A stretch of DNA of 64,000 bases from Streptomyces sp. GESEQ-35. GTDB taxonomy: Bacteria; Actinomycetota; Actinomycetes; Streptomycetales; Streptomycetaceae. Each line of letters opens with the position of its first letter. Position 1 is the first letter of the stretch. The stretch is taken from contig NZ_JAFFSX010000002.1 in the NCBI RefSeq assembly GCF_017948485.1, positions 1-64,000 on the forward strand. Reading direction: 5' to 3'. Below the pieces are notes generated by a model. That model made no database searches. It saw only the letters and a program-made list of their open reading frames with translations, and was not told the DNA's origin. The position numbers were made by a program, and so were the translations under genes. This document shows positions 19,949 to 28,697 of the stretch, piece after piece.

Positions 19949-21106
19949 TCAGGCTTCGTGGACGTCGACGAGGCCGGTGAGCGCGGCGAGCGCGTAGGCG
20001 AGGAAGAAGTCGCCCCAGACCAGCTCGTGCCGGGTGGCCGTCCCGGAGGCCAGGTCGTAGCAGCCGTTCAGGAGACGGCCGTCGTCCGTGACATGGGTGC
20101 GGACCAGTTGGTAGAGGAGGGCGACGGCCTGGTCGCGGTGGCCGAGCTTGAGCAGGGCCACCGCGTTGATGGCGGCGGCGGAGGTGTCGAGCGGGCATTC
20201 CGGACGCCCGTCGTCAGCCGCCGGAACCACGCATGCGGGGGACAACTGGCGTACGTGGTCGGCGAGGTCGTCATGGCCGAGACGATGGGCGGCATCGGCC
20301 ACCGCCAGCAACAGCCAGGGCCGGCCACGGCTCCAGCCGGACGGCGGGTCGTCGCAGGGAATCCAGCGTCCCGGACGTTCGTACCACCAGGACCAGCACA
20401 GGGAGCTGCTCTGGCGGGGCGCGGGGTCCTGACCGGGCAGGGGGTCTCGAGCGGGGGTGGGGTGCTGGCCGGGCGCGGGGTCCCGAGCGGGCGCGGGGTC
20501 CTGGCCGGGCGCGGCGCCCCGAGCGGGCAACGTGCCTGCGCCGAGGCAGAGTTCGAGGTGGCGGCGTAGGTGTGATGCGGCGGTCTGAGGGTCCACCGAG
20601 GCAAGCAAGGGGACCGTGCCGGGTACGCCGTCCACGCGGGCCAGGAGACGGGGCCCGCCGAACGCCGAGCCCCAGGGAAGCAGGCCGAGCTCGGCGTCGT
20701 ACGCGTCCCGGCAGGCGTGGGCCGCCCGCGCGCGGAGGGCGGCGGACTCGGGGGTGTCGGCGAGTGCGGTGCCGTACCAGAAGATCAGTCCACGGGTGGC
20801 GGTGTCGGCGTCCACCCAGTGCGCGAGCCGACTCGTGCACCGCGCCGCGGCCTCACGATCGGTCGCCCTGCCCGTGTGCCGGGCGCGCAGCCACAGCAGT
20901 CCCGCCCAGAAGCCGCCGGTCCACGAACCCCGCCCGCTCGTCGTCCACCGGCCGCCGGCGGGGTCCGCGAACAGCGGGAAGCGGTCGCCGACTTCGGCCC
21001 GGGTGACGGCCACCCGGTCCAGGACGGAATCGAGTACGGGGCCGGCCCAGTGAGGGACGTCCGGGAACGTATCGATGCCGTCCTCGGCCGTGCGCGCCGG
21101 ACTCAT
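19949..21106 (-). CDS. GH88-like (alpha/alpha)6-barrel glycoside hydrolase
   Basis: A 385-residue protein resembling unsaturated glucuronyl/rhamnogalacturonyl hydrolases (GH88/GH105). Supporting motifs are WTGGFWAGLLW (~62-72), WSRGRPWLLLAV (~258-269, compare WARGQAW), DTSAAAINAVALLKL (~307-321) and ELVWGDFFLAYAL (~361-373). The enzyme class hydrates the enol ether of unsaturated uronyl oligosaccharides. Residues 199-231 are a Pro/Gly/Gln/Asp-rich repeat linker not expected in the family. There is no signal peptide, so it is probably cytosolic. Its ATG overlaps the MFS stop (ATGA), which suggests import of an oligosaccharide followed by hydrolysis. The substrate is unknown, and I could not place both catalytic aspartates with certainty. 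Confidence 0.72.
   Translation of the reverse strand: MSPARTAEDGIDTFPDVPHWAGPVLDSVLDRVAVTRAEVGDRFPLFADPAGGRWTTSGRGSWTGGFWAGLLWLRARHTGRATDREAAARCTSRLAHWVDADTATRGLIFWYGTALADTPESAALRARAAHACRDAYDAELGLLPWGSAFGGPRLLARVDGVPGTVPLLASVDPQTAASHLRRHLELCLGAGTLPARGAAPGQDPAPARDPAPGQHPTPARDPLPGQDPAPRQSSSLCWSWWYERPGRWIPCDDPPSGWSRGRPWLLLAVADAAHRLGHDDLADHVRQLSPACVVPAADDGRPECPLDTSAAAINAVALLKLGHRDQAVALLYQLVRTHVTDDGRLLNGCYDLASGTATRHELVWGDFFLAYALAALTGLVDVHEA
20414..20512 (-). repeat. Coding minisatellite inside the GH88-like gene
   Basis: An imperfect tandem repeat of about 36 bp encodes PGQDPAPARDPA-type units about 2.7 times (residues 199-231). It is the only low-complexity stretch in this protein and interrupts the barrel domain. 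Confidence 0.8.
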
Positions 21107-22311
21107 GGCGCCACGGCCGAACGCCGCTCCCGGACCGCCCAGGCCAGCGCCACCGCACCCGCGCCCACGAACTCACCCGCGACCAGCAGCCACCCCTGCC
21201 CGTAGTGGCCGGCGGCGGCCAGCAGACCGAACAGCGGCGGGCCGAACGCGAATCCGGCGAAGAAGCCGGCCGAGACCAGCGCCGAGTCCTGTCCGGCCCG
21301 GCCGGGCGCCGCACGCTGCATGACGAGCACCATCGAGACCGCGTTCGCGGAGACCGCGAAGACACCCACGGCCACCGCCGCGATCCACGCCAGTGGATGT
21401 GCGTAGGCCGAGGCCGCGAGCAGCAGCGCCGCCCCCACCGCTCCGGCCGCCAGTCCGCCCGGCAGCCACACCGCACGCGCCGGCCGCCCCGCGACCTTGG
21501 ACCAGCCCACCCGTCCCGCGATCCCCGCGATGCCGAGCACCGCCACCAGGGCGCCGGCCGCTGTCGGGCCGAGGTCGAGCCGGCGCACGCCGTACAGGGC
21601 GAGGTAGGTGTTCACGGAGGCGATGCCGCAGCCCAGCAGCAGTGAGAAGACGGCCAGCCAGGCGATCGTGCCCCGGGGGATCCATGAGGCGGGCGCGTAC
21701 TTCGGGGGCGGATCGGCGGGCAGCGTGCGTGCCGCCCAGACCGCGGCCAGCACGGCCGTCGCGGCTGCCGTCCACACCGCGCCACGCCAGCCGACGACCC
21801 CGGCCAGCGCGGCCAGCGGCAGTCCGGCAGCGAACGCGCCCAGCTGGACGCCCGACTGCTTCATCCCGGTCACCGGGCCACGGTGCTCGACGGGAACGGC
21901 CGCCAGGATCGTCTTGTTCGTGGCCGGGTTGGCCAGCGCCTGCGGCAGTCCGCCCAGCGCGACCGCCGCCAGCAGGAACCCCGCCCCCGGCGCCGACCCG
22001 ATCAATGCCAGAGCCACCGCCGACACCAGCAGCAGCGCGACCAGGCAGCGGCGCGGACCGATGCGGTCCACCACGCGCCCACCGACCGGCGAGAGCAAGG
22101 CTGCCGTCCCGAAGCCGACGGTCGTGGTCAGGCCCAGCACCGTCGGCGACACATCCAGGTCGTCCACCAGCCGCGGTCCGAGAGCGCCGAGCAGGAACAG
22201 CTGCATCATCGAGAAAGCCATGGCGCATGTCAGCAGCGCGGTCATGGCCGTGGTCGCCCGCGCCGGGTGTCCCTCGGCCGCTGTCCGGATCCCACTCTGC
22301 TCCGCCGCCAC
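21103..22311 (-). CDS. MFS transporter
   Basis: A 402-residue major facilitator with about 12 hydrophobic segments. The conserved loop between helices 2 and 3 is GGRVVDRIGPRR (~residue 78). The start is GTG at 22311, preceded by GAGGAGGGG on the minus strand. The stop overlaps the GH88-like start by 4 bp, so both are one transcript. It is probably a sugar or oligosaccharide importer for that hydrolase, although drug efflux cannot be excluded from sequence. Confidence 0.88.
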   Translation of the reverse strand: MAAEQSGIRTAAEGHPARATTAMTALLTCAMAFSMMQLFLLGALGPRLVDDLDVSPTVLGLTTTVGFGTAALLSPVGGRVVDRIGPRRCLVALLLVSAVALALIGSAPGAGFLLAAVALGGLPQALANPATNKTILAAVPVEHRGPVTGMKQSGVQLGAFAAGLPLAALAGVVGWRGAVWTAAATAVLAAVWAARTLPADPPPKYAPASWIPRGTIAWLAVFSLLLGCGIASVNTYLALYGVRRLDLGPTAAGALVAVLGIAGIAGRVGWSKVAGRPARAVWLPGGLAAGAVGAALLLAASAYAHPLAWIAAVAVGVFAVSANAVSMVLVMQRAAPGRAGQDSALVSAGFFAGFAFGPPLFGLLAAAGHYGQGWLLVAGEFVGAGAVALAWAVRERRSAVAP

Positions 22312-22379
22312 CGGCGCCCCTCCTCAACCCCTGGAGACCTTCCCGGGTCCTTGGCAGTAGTCGGCAGGAACGACCTGCT

Positions 22380-22410
22380 AGTTCCCGCCAGTTGCTGTGG
22401 CGTGGATCAC
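22380..22410 (+). promoter_or_regulatory. Conserved 31-bp block upstream of copper locus A
   Basis: This block shares GTTCCCG, GTTG and the 14-mer GTGGCGTGGATCAC at identical spacing with 51121-51151 upstream of the paralogous gene. In both loci it begins about 113-115 bp before the ATG. Shared TCCGTACCC, GTGAC and TGCGAGGATG words follow closer to the start. It is a candidate promoter or operator shared by the two loci. Confidence 0.55.
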
Positions 22411-22494
22411 AACGGCTGCATTGAGTCGGACACCAGGGGCACGTCCGTACCCCCTCGTGACGTGTGAGACCCGGACTGCGAGGATGAGGCCGCC

Positions 22495-23235
22495 ATGACT
22501 GTTGGGTGGTGTTCTCGCACATTCAGGGCCGCTGTGTTCGCGGCCGTCTGTGTGCTGCTCGCCTCCCTGGGGCACGTCATGATGTCGGGGACCTCGGTGC
22601 CCTGGTGGGCCATGTCCGCGGGGGCGGCGGTGACCGGCGGTACTGCCTGGCGGCTGGCCGGACGGGAGCGCGGGCCGGTCCTGGTCGGCTCCGTCGTGGT
22701 CGCTGCCCAGGTCGTCCTTCACGCGTCGTTCTCGCTCGCCCAGGCGGTCGTACACCCGCAGCCGTCCGGTGGCACGTCGCTCGGCCGGCAGTGGCTGGGC
22801 TACTTGCTGTGCGGTTCGCCCTCGGGTCCGGGCGCTGGGGCGGAGCATGACGCCGTGCAGGCGTCCATGGGCTCCATGGGCCACGGGAAGGGTGCCATGC
22901 ACTCCACGGGGTCGATGGACCACATGGGGGCCGCGCACTCCCTGGACCGTGACATGGGCGGCATGTCCTCGACCGGCATGCTTGCCGCCCACCTGTTGGC
23001 CGCGCTGCTGTGCGGCCTGTGGCTCGCGCACGGCGAACGCGCCGCCTTCCGTGTTCTGCGGGCGTTCGCGGGCCGGCTCTTCGCCCCGCTGCGCCTGATC
23101 CTCCGGCTTCCTGTGCCGCCGCACCGTCCACGCGTCCGCGCCCGCCGGGGCTGCTCGGGGCGTGTGCTGCGGCAGCTCCTTCTCACACAGACGATCACCT
23201 CTCGAGGACCGCCCGCCGGGACCGCTGTCGCCTGA
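22495..23235 (+). CDS. Met/His-rich membrane protein, copy A
   Basis: A 246-residue protein of unknown family, paralogous to the gene at 51234. Both begin with M-T-x-G-W-C-S-R-T and share three N-terminal hydrophobic segments (~10-30, 37-53, 62-80), a Met/His-rich loop (~110-155; MGSMGHGKGAMHSTGSMDHM), a fourth hydrophobic segment (TGMLAAHLLAALLCGLWLAHG) and a basic tail ending TSRGPPAGTAV. The Met/His loop resembles Cu(I)/Cu(II)-binding segments of copper-resistance proteins. With four helices and a basic C-terminus inside, the loop would face outward. The gene is followed after 125 bp by an ECF sigma factor, the same order as in locus B. Metal sensing or buffering is inference. Confidence 0.8.
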   Translation: MTVGWCSRTFRAAVFAAVCVLLASLGHVMMSGTSVPWWAMSAGAAVTGGTAWRLAGRERGPVLVGSVVVAAQVVLHASFSLAQAVVHPQPSGGTSLGRQWLGYLLCGSPSGPGAGAEHDAVQASMGSMGHGKGAMHSTGSMDHMGAAHSLDRDMGGMSSTGMLAAHLLAALLCGLWLAHGERAAFRVLRAFAGRLFAPLRLILRLPVPPHRPRVRARRGCSGRVLRQLLLTQTITSRGPPAGTAVA

Positions 23236-23360
23236 CGACAGTCGGTTCCCCGAGGCCGTCCACGGAGCTGTCGGCTCCCGCCTCGGGCATCGGCCGCGCA
23301 CTCCCGTGCCCGGCCGCCCGGAAACCGGTTCCCCGGATCCCCGAGAAGGAGAGGCGCCAG

Positions 23361-24068
23361 GTGATCACGCCTGCCCTGTCTTCAGAGCGCGAAGAAACGA
23401 AACAGACGTCGAGAGAGGAGTCGATCACCGCCTGGGCACTCGCCGCCCGCGGTGGCGACCCCGACGCCGTCGAGCGCTTCGTCCACGCCCTCCACCGAGA
23501 CGTCCGCCGCTACGTCACGTTCCTGGGCGCCGATCCCCAGAGCGCCGACGACCTGACCCAGGACACGTTCCTGCGGGCCCTGGGCAGCCTGCACCGGTTC
23601 GAGGGACGTTCCTCGGCCCGGACCTGGCTGCTGTCCATCGCCCGCCGCGCGGTGATCGACAACATCCGCCACAGCGCCTCCCGTCCCCGCCTGTCGGACA
23701 CCGACGACTGGCAGTCGGCCGTCGAGCGCACCCAGCCGCGTGATCTGCCCGGCTTCGACGACGGCATCGCCCTCGCCGAGCTGCTGGACACGCTTCCGGA
23801 CGATCGGCGTGAGGCATTCGTCCTCACCCAGCTGGTGGGACTTCCCTACGCGCTGGCGGCCGGCGTGAGTGACTGCCCGGTGGGCACGGTGCGTTCACGG
23901 GTCGCCCGGGCCCGCACCTCGCTGATCGAGTGGCTGGACGACGCCGAGCGCTGCGCGCGGGTGGACGCAAACAGAGAACCGGAAAACCGCGAGACAGGAG
24001 CACCCGCCATGGCTGAGAAGACCTACACCGTGTCCGGCATGAGCCGCTGCCACTGCGCCGCGGCCTGA
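23361..24068 (+). CDS. SigC-like ECF sigma factor, copy A, with fused CopZ-like tail
   Basis: A 235-residue ECF sigma factor. Region 2 runs from about residue 30 to 100 (ADDLTQDTFLRALGSLHRFE, SSARTWLLSIARRAVID) and region 4 from about 140 to 195 (DRREAFVLTQLVGLPYALAA, CPVGTVRSRVARAR). From memory it resembles M. tuberculosis SigC, which has been linked to copper acquisition and lacks a classical anti-sigma factor. The GTG at 23361 follows GAGAAGGAGAGG and matches the start of copy B (both V-I-T-P-A-L). Two oddities: region 4 has ALAAGV where copy B has AEAAEV, and the reading frame continues through a former CopZ-like start to a stop at 24066, adding a Cys-containing tail ending GMSRCHCAAA. 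Confidence 0.88.
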   Translation: MITPALSSEREETKQTSREESITAWALAARGGDPDAVERFVHALHRDVRRYVTFLGADPQSADDLTQDTFLRALGSLHRFEGRSSARTWLLSIARRAVIDNIRHSASRPRLSDTDDWQSAVERTQPRDLPGFDDGIALAELLDTLPDDRREAFVLTQLVGLPYALAAGVSDCPVGTVRSRVARARTSLIEWLDDAERCARVDANREPENRETGAPAMAEKTYTVSGMSRCHCAAA

Positions 24069-24110
24069 GTCGAACGCCCGGCGCAAGACGTGCCCGGCGT
24101 TGAATGCAGC
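24009..24110 (+). pseudogene. Degraded CopZ-like heavy-metal-associated (HMA) domain
   Basis: An ATG at 24009 with GACAGGAG upstream opens MAEKTYTVSGM, the normal start of an HMA copper chaperone, but the metal loop reads SRCHCAAA-stop instead of the usual x-C-G-H-C. After the stop the same frame still reads like an HMA helix (VERPAQDVPGVE). The reading is therefore a ruined chaperone whose first 20 codons now form the C-terminus of the ECF sigma gene. Confidence 0.7.
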
Positions 24111-24147
24111 ACCCACACCAAACACCTACGGAACGAGGGAGTTCCCA

Positions 24148-24897
24148 GTGCATCGCCTCACCCTGGTACGCAACCTGCATCGTCTTGGTGCCCTCACCGC
24201 AGTCGCGTTCGCGGCCGCTGTCGCCACCGCGGGCCCGGCCGCCGCCCACACGGAGGTCGAGGCGGAGGGCGCCCAGGCCCTCGGCCAGAACGTCGCGCTG
24301 ACCTTCACCGCGGAGTCGGAGTCGGCGTCCGCCGGCATCACCGGACTGGAGGTGATCCTGCCCAAGGGCATCACGCCGGGCGACGTCACCTACAAGGAAG
24401 GCCCGGATGGCTGGAAGCTCGCCCCCAGCGGCCGGGGCTACACCGTGTCCGGACCGAAGCTCGCCGTAGGGGAGGACGCCGAATACGTCGTCACCGTACG
24501 GCAGTTGCCCGACGCCAAGTCGCTGGTCTTCAAGACCCTCCAGAGCTACAGCGACGGCCAGGTCGACCGCTGGATCGAACTGGACGACACCGGTGGGGAC
24601 GACCACGGCCATGGCCACCCCGCACCGCGCCTGGACCTGAAACCGGCCGCACCCGGCGCCGAACTCGTCAGTCCCACCCCCACGGAGGAGCCCACGAAGG
24701 CCGCACCTTCGTCCGACAGCACCTCCGGTGAGCCGACGACCGGTACGTCGACATCGGCGGAGCCCGTGGCGGACAGCACGGACGGGGACGACGGCCTGCC
24801 CGTCGCCGTACCCATCGGCATCGGGGCAGCTGTCCTCCTGCTCGGCGGCGGCGCATGGTGGTTCAGGAGCCGCCGAGGTGGCGCGGCGATGTCCTGA
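24148..24897 (+). CDS. YcnI-like (DUF1775) copper-associated membrane-anchored protein
   Basis: A 249-residue exported protein. Residues 1-33 form a signal peptide ending AAA, leaving His34 (HTEVEAEG) as the mature N-terminus, the feature by which YcnI proteins bind Cu(II) with a nearby Glu. The DUF1775 domain follows (ITGLEVILPKGITPGDV, GPDGWKL, with a conserved Trp), then an acidic Ser/Thr/Pro linker with HGHGHP, a transmembrane helix (~225-243) and a short basic tail. GTG 24148 was chosen because GAGGGAG lies upstream and the signal peptide then begins properly. It closes locus A and probably handles copper on the outer face of the membrane. Confidence 0.85.
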   Translation: MHRLTLVRNLHRLGALTAVAFAAAVATAGPAAAHTEVEAEGAQALGQNVALTFTAESESASAGITGLEVILPKGITPGDVTYKEGPDGWKLAPSGRGYTVSGPKLAVGEDAEYVVTVRQLPDAKSLVFKTLQSYSDGQVDRWIELDDTGGDDHGHGHPAPRLDLKPAAPGAELVSPTPTEEPTKAAPSSDSTSGEPTTGTSTSAEPVADSTDGDDGLPVAVPIGIGAAVLLLGGGAWWFRSRRGGAAMS

Positions 24898-25018
24898 ACC
24901 GGTTTTGGGGCGGGCTTGATTGACCGGCCGGAGAGACGGGCCGTACGTTCCCCGTGTTCCACGCCCCGTCCGGCGCCCACGCCGGTCGTCCTGCCGGTCT
25001 CCGTACGGACAACTCGAC

Positions 25019-25249
25019 ATGGAAAAGAAGCTCATCCTGCGCGGCGTGTTCGCCGGCGCGGCGGCCGGCCTGCCCGTGGAGGCCGCAGGCCCCGAACTGT
25101 TCAGCCGGACGACCCAGGCCAATGTCGGCATCGGCTTCGGCATCGTGTTCTTCGGTATGGCCATGGGCCCGCTGGCAGAGCGCCTGCTGAAGCCCAGGCG
25201 TCCGGACGCCGCCGTACCCTCGCAGAAGCTGGACCCCCTCCCGGCATGA
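25019..25249 (+). pseudogene. cbtA: Internally deleted CbtA (cobalt transporter subunit) remnant
   Basis: A 76-codon open frame that begins like CbtA (MEKKLILRGVFAGAAAGL), jumps to an internal CbtA segment (ELFSRTTQANVGIGFGIVFF) and ends with a tail (AERLLKP) typical of its C-terminus. Full CbtA has about 250 residues and five helices, so most of the membrane protein is missing although the frame stays open. No CbtB-like gene or riboswitch is seen in the 121 bp upstream. The stop overlaps the next start (ATGA), which preserves translation of the Fe-S protein gene. Identification rests on remembered family sequence. Confidence 0.6.
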
Positions 25250-25977
25250 CAGGTCCCCCAACGGCGAGCGCGGTGATCGAGGAGATCGCAGCGCTCGGTC
25301 CGTTCTTCGCCGTACAGGCCCACCCGCCCGGCACGGAGCCGCCCGAGCCCTGGCAGCCGATGTCCCGTCCGCTGCTCGCAGCCCGTGTGACGGGTGTGGG
25401 GGACTGGCTGGCCGCGGCCGGCGGGCAGCCGCCCGGCGCGGTCGAGACGCGGGTGGCGGCCTCCGTCGCCCACCTGGGACTGGCCGCCCGGCTGGTCTCT
25501 CCCGCCCTGGCCGCCGCCGTACTGCACGGCCTGGTCCTCGCTCCCGGCCTCGCGGATCTGCGCTGGCAGCCCGTGATCGGCGGCCCGATTCCCCTGTCGC
25601 TGCCCGACGACACCTTCACCGGCGGACCCGCAGACACACCGGCCCGGCTCGCCGACGAACTGAGCAGCCGCCTGCTGGACGGCCCGCTGCGCGAACTCGC
25701 CGACACCATGGCGGAGTTCTCGGTCTCCCCGCACATCCTGCGGGGCAATACCGCCTCGGCCGTCAACGGAGCGGCAACCATGATCATGGCGGCCCGCCCG
25801 GATCTCACCGCACGGACCCGCACCCTCACCTCGCTCCTCCTGGACCGGCCCCCACTGCGCGACGCCAGTACCACGACGTCCGACGGAGCGTTCCGACGCC
25901 GCAGTTGCTGCCTGATCTACCGCGCCGCGCCGGATGGCAAGGGGCCCCTGTGCGGTGACTGCGTGCTGTCCCGCTGA
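25246..25977 (+). CDS. FhuF-like (2Fe-2S) protein
   Basis: A 243-residue protein with the FhuF C-terminal iron-sulfur motif at the end: RRRSCCLIYR and CGDCVL (Cys-Cys-x10-Cys-x2-Cys type, ~residues 222-240). FhuF proteins reduce ferric siderophores in the cytoplasm. In Streptomyces, relatives of this gene often lie beside cobalt or cobalamin genes, and here it is translationally coupled to the cbtA remnant. The N-terminal half carries no other motif I recognise. Confidence 0.8.
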   Translation: MTGPPTASAVIEEIAALGPFFAVQAHPPGTEPPEPWQPMSRPLLAARVTGVGDWLAAAGGQPPGAVETRVAASVAHLGLAARLVSPALAAAVLHGLVLAPGLADLRWQPVIGGPIPLSLPDDTFTGGPADTPARLADELSSRLLDGPLRELADTMAEFSVSPHILRGNTASAVNGAATMIMAARPDLTARTRTLTSLLLDRPPLRDASTTTSDGAFRRRSCCLIYRAAPDGKGPLCGDCVLSR

Positions 25978-26046
25978 CCTCAAGAGGAATCATCACCGTG
26001 AGCGGAGTCGAAGCCGATCACCCGGTGCGCCCGCCCGACCGGCGCC

Positions 26047-26069
26047 GCCTGCGGAAACGAGCCGCAGGC
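26047..26069 (+). terminator. Hairpin after the FhuF-like gene
   Basis: GCCTGCGG and CCGCAGGC form a perfect 8-bp stem with a 7-nt loop 70 bp after the stop of the Fe-S protein gene. Confidence 0.5.
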
Positions 26070-26148
26070 CCTAGGTGTGCTGTCCGGGGACGTTGGTGAC
26101 GGGAGACACGCCTTGAGCGGTCCCTGTCTGGCGCAGGGCTGTGCCGAT

Positions 26149-26187
26149 CGTCGGGGCCGAGGCGCCGTATGCGCCTCGGCCCCGACG
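26149..26187 (-). terminator. metE terminator hairpin
   Basis: The arms at 26149-26164 and 26172-26187 (CGTCGGGGCCGAGGCG and its exact complement) form a perfect 16-bp stem with a 7-nt loop, starting 11 bp beyond the metE stop. Confidence 0.85.
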
Positions 26188-26198
26188 ACCCGTGCGCG

Positions 26199-28517
26199 TC
26201 AGGACGCGGGCAGCTCCGTGCGGACCGTGCGGGCCGCGGTGACCAGGTTCTCCAGGGAGGCGCGGGTCTCGGGCCAGCCGCGGGTCTTCAGGCCGCAGTC
26301 CGGGTTGACCCACAGCCGCTCGGCGGGGATCGCCTTCAGGCCGGTACGCAGGAGTTCGGCGGCCTCCTCGATGCTCGGAACGCGCGGGGAGTGGATGTCG
26401 TACACGCCGGGTCCGGCCTCGCGCGGGTAGCCGTGCGCGGCCAGTTCCCGGGCGACCTGCATGTGCGAGCGGGCCGCCTCCAGGCTGATGACGTCCGCGT
26501 CGAGGTCGTCGATGGCCTGGACGATGTCGCCGAACTCGGCGTAGCACATGTGGGTGTGGATCTGGGTGTCCGGCCGCACTCCGCTCGTGCTGAGCCGGAA
26601 GGCTTCGGTGGCCCAGGCGAGGTAGGCCGGGTGGTCGGCGGCGCGCAGCGGCAGGGTCTCGCGCAGCGCGGGCTCGTCCACCTGGATCACCGAAGTCCCG
26701 GCCGCCTCCAGGTCGTTCACCTCGTCGCGCAGGGCGAGGGCGACCTGGCGGGCGGTGTCGCCGAGGGGCTGGTCGTCGCGGACGAACGACCAGGCGAGCA
26801 TGGTGACCGGCCCGGTCAGCATGCCCTTGACCGGCTTGGCCGTCAGGGACTGGGCGTACGACGTCCAGCGCACCGTCATCGGCTCGGGCCGGGAGATGTC
26901 GCCGGCCAGGATCGGCGGGCGGACGTAACGGGTGCCGTACGACTGGACCCAGCCGTGTTGCGTGGCGAGGTAGCCGGTGAGCTGTTCGGCGAAGTACTGG
27001 ACCATGTCGTTGCGCTCGGGCTCGCCGTGCACGAGGACGTCGATGCCGGTCTTCTCCTGGAAGGAGATGACCTCCTGGATCTCGGTCCTGATGCGCTCCT
27101 CGTAGCCCGCCTCGTCGATACGCCCGGCGCGCAGGTCGGCGCGTGCCGTGCGCAGTTCGGTGGTCTGCGGGAAGGAGCCGATGGTGGTGGTCGGCAGGAG
27201 CGGCAGGCCGAGGTGGGCCCGCTGGGCGGTGGTCCGCTCGTCGTACGGCGCCGAGCGGCGGGCGTCGGCCTCCGTGACGGCGGCGGCGCGGGCCCGGACG
27301 GCCTCGTCGTGGGTGATGGGCGAGCCGGCCCGGGACGCCAGGTCGGCGCGGTTGGCGGCGAGTTCACCGAGGATGGCGTCGGTGCCCTGTGCGAGGCCCT
27401 TCGCGAGGGTGACGATCTCGGCGGTCTTCTGGCGCGCGAAGGCGAGCCAGCGCAGGATCTGCGGCTCGATGTCCCGCTCCCGGGCGGAGTCGAGGGGCAC
27501 GTGGAGCAGGGAGCAGGAGGCCGACACATCGACCCGGTCGGCCAGCCCGAGCAGGGTGCCGAGGGTGGTGAGTGAGGCCGACAGGTCGTTGACCCAGATG
27601 TTCCGGCCGTTGACGACACCGGCGACCAGGCGCTTGCCGGGCAGTCCACCGGCGGCGGCGAGGGCGTCCAGGTTGGCGGCGGCCGCCTCGGTGAAGTCCA
27701 GGGCGAGGCCGTCGACCGGAGCCTTGGCCAGCACCGGCAGGGCGTCGCCGAGCCGGTCGAAGTAGGAGGCGACCAGCAGCTTGGGCCGGTCGGTGAGGGA
27801 GCCGAGGTCGCGGTAGGCGCGGGCGGCGGCGTTCAGCTCTGCCGGGGTGCGGTCCTGGGTCAGGGCGGGCTCGTCCAGCTGGATCCACTCCGCGCCCGCG
27901 GCGCGCAGGTCCGCGAGTACCTCGGCGTACACGGGCAGGAGGCGGTCGAGAAGGACGAGCGGGTCGAAGTCCGCCGGTACGCCCGGGGCGGGCTTGGCGA
28001 GCAGCAGGTAGGTGACCGGGCCGACCAGGACGGGGCGGACGGTCAGGCCCAGGGCGAGGGCTTCCTTCACCTCCGTGACCTGCTTGGTCGAGTCGGCCGT
28101 GAACACCGTGTCCGGGCCCAGCTCAGGGACCAGGTAGTGGTAGTTGGTGTCGAACCACTTGGTCATCTCCAGCGGCGCCACGTCCTGGGTGCCGCGCGCC
28201 ATGGCGAAGTAGCCGTCCAGGGCGTCCGCGTCGACGGCGGCGCGGTGGCGGGCGGGGATGGCGCCGACCATGACGGTGGTGTCGAGGACATGGTCGTAGT
28301 ACGAGAAGTCACCGGTCGGGACCTCGTCGATGCCGGCCTCGGCGAGCTGCTGCCAGTTCGTACGGCGCAGTTCGGCGGCCGTGGTGCGGAGGGCGTCGGC
28401 GGTGACGCGGCCCTTCCAGTACCCCTCGATGGCCTTCTTCAGTTCCCGGTCCGGGCCCTGGCGGGGGTAGCCGTACACGGTTGCCCGTGCTGCCGCGGCT
28501 GCGGTCTTGCTGGTCAC
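26199..28517 (-). CDS. metE: Cobalamin-independent methionine synthase
   Basis: A 772-residue cytosolic enzyme transferring a methyl group from 5-methyltetrahydropteroyl-triglutamate to homocysteine. Both halves of the duplicated barrel are present: the N-terminal [21 protein letters not shown] and [12 protein letters not shown], then [10 protein letters not shown] (~430), and the zinc site with HTHMCYAEF (~650) and [11 protein letters not shown] (~738). The length is typical. The start is GTG at 28517 with AAGGAG 7 nt upstream; the frame is open further but only into the leader. A cobalamin riboswitch precedes it, so expression should fall when B12 is plentiful and the B12-dependent enzyme can work. 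Confidence 0.97.
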   Translation of the reverse strand: MTSKTAAAAARATVYGYPRQGPDRELKKAIEGYWKGRVTADALRTTAAELRRTNWQQLAEAGIDEVPTGDFSYYDHVLDTTVMVGAIPARHRAAVDADALDGYFAMARGTQDVAPLEMTKWFDTNYHYLVPELGPDTVFTADSTKQVTEVKEALALGLTVRPVLVGPVTYLLLAKPAPGVPADFDPLVLLDRLLPVYAEVLADLRAAGAEWIQLDEPALTQDRTPAELNAAARAYRDLGSLTDRPKLLVASYFDRLGDALPVLAKAPVDGLALDFTEAAAANLDALAAAGGLPGKRLVAGVVNGRNIWVNDLSASLTTLGTLLGLADRVDVSASCSLLHVPLDSARERDIEPQILRWLAFARQKTAEIVTLAKGLAQGTDAILGELAANRADLASRAGSPITHDEAVRARAAAVTEADARRSAPYDERTTAQRAHLGLPLLPTTTIGSFPQTTELRTARADLRAGRIDEAGYEERIRTEIQEVISFQEKTGIDVLVHGEPERNDMVQYFAEQLTGYLATQHGWVQSYGTRYVRPPILAGDISRPEPMTVRWTSYAQSLTAKPVKGMLTGPVTMLAWSFVRDDQPLGDTARQVALALRDEVNDLEAAGTSVIQVDEPALRETLPLRAADHPAYLAWATEAFRLSTSGVRPDTQIHTHMCYAEFGDIVQAIDDLDADVISLEAARSHMQVARELAAHGYPREAGPGVYDIHSPRVPSIEEAAELLRTGLKAIPAERLWVNPDCGLKTRGWPETRASLENLVTAARTVRTELPAS

Positions 28518-28697
28518 GGAGATCTCCTTCGCGAGATGAATCCCTGAGATCCCGGCGACGGGACGAGGACGCGAAGGGGTGACGGAACCGGGCGGACCCG
28601 ACCCCGCGCGGCAAGGCGCGGTCATCCGCCTGATAGGTACGCCGACCCGCCCACGAGGTCACCGGGATGTCCGCGCACGAGTGGTTCGCACGCGGGC

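Noticed and set aside
23010..23360. N-terminal extension of ECF sigma copy A
   Set aside because: The extension overlaps the membrane protein gene and is Pro/Arg-rich antiparallel noise. The paralogue starts at the matching GTG, which has a good ribosome site.
25998..26099. 33-codon frame with AGAGGAAT upstream of a GTG
   Set aside because: Too short to support, no similarity, and it contains the terminator-like hairpin 26047-26069. It could be a remnant but there is no evidence.
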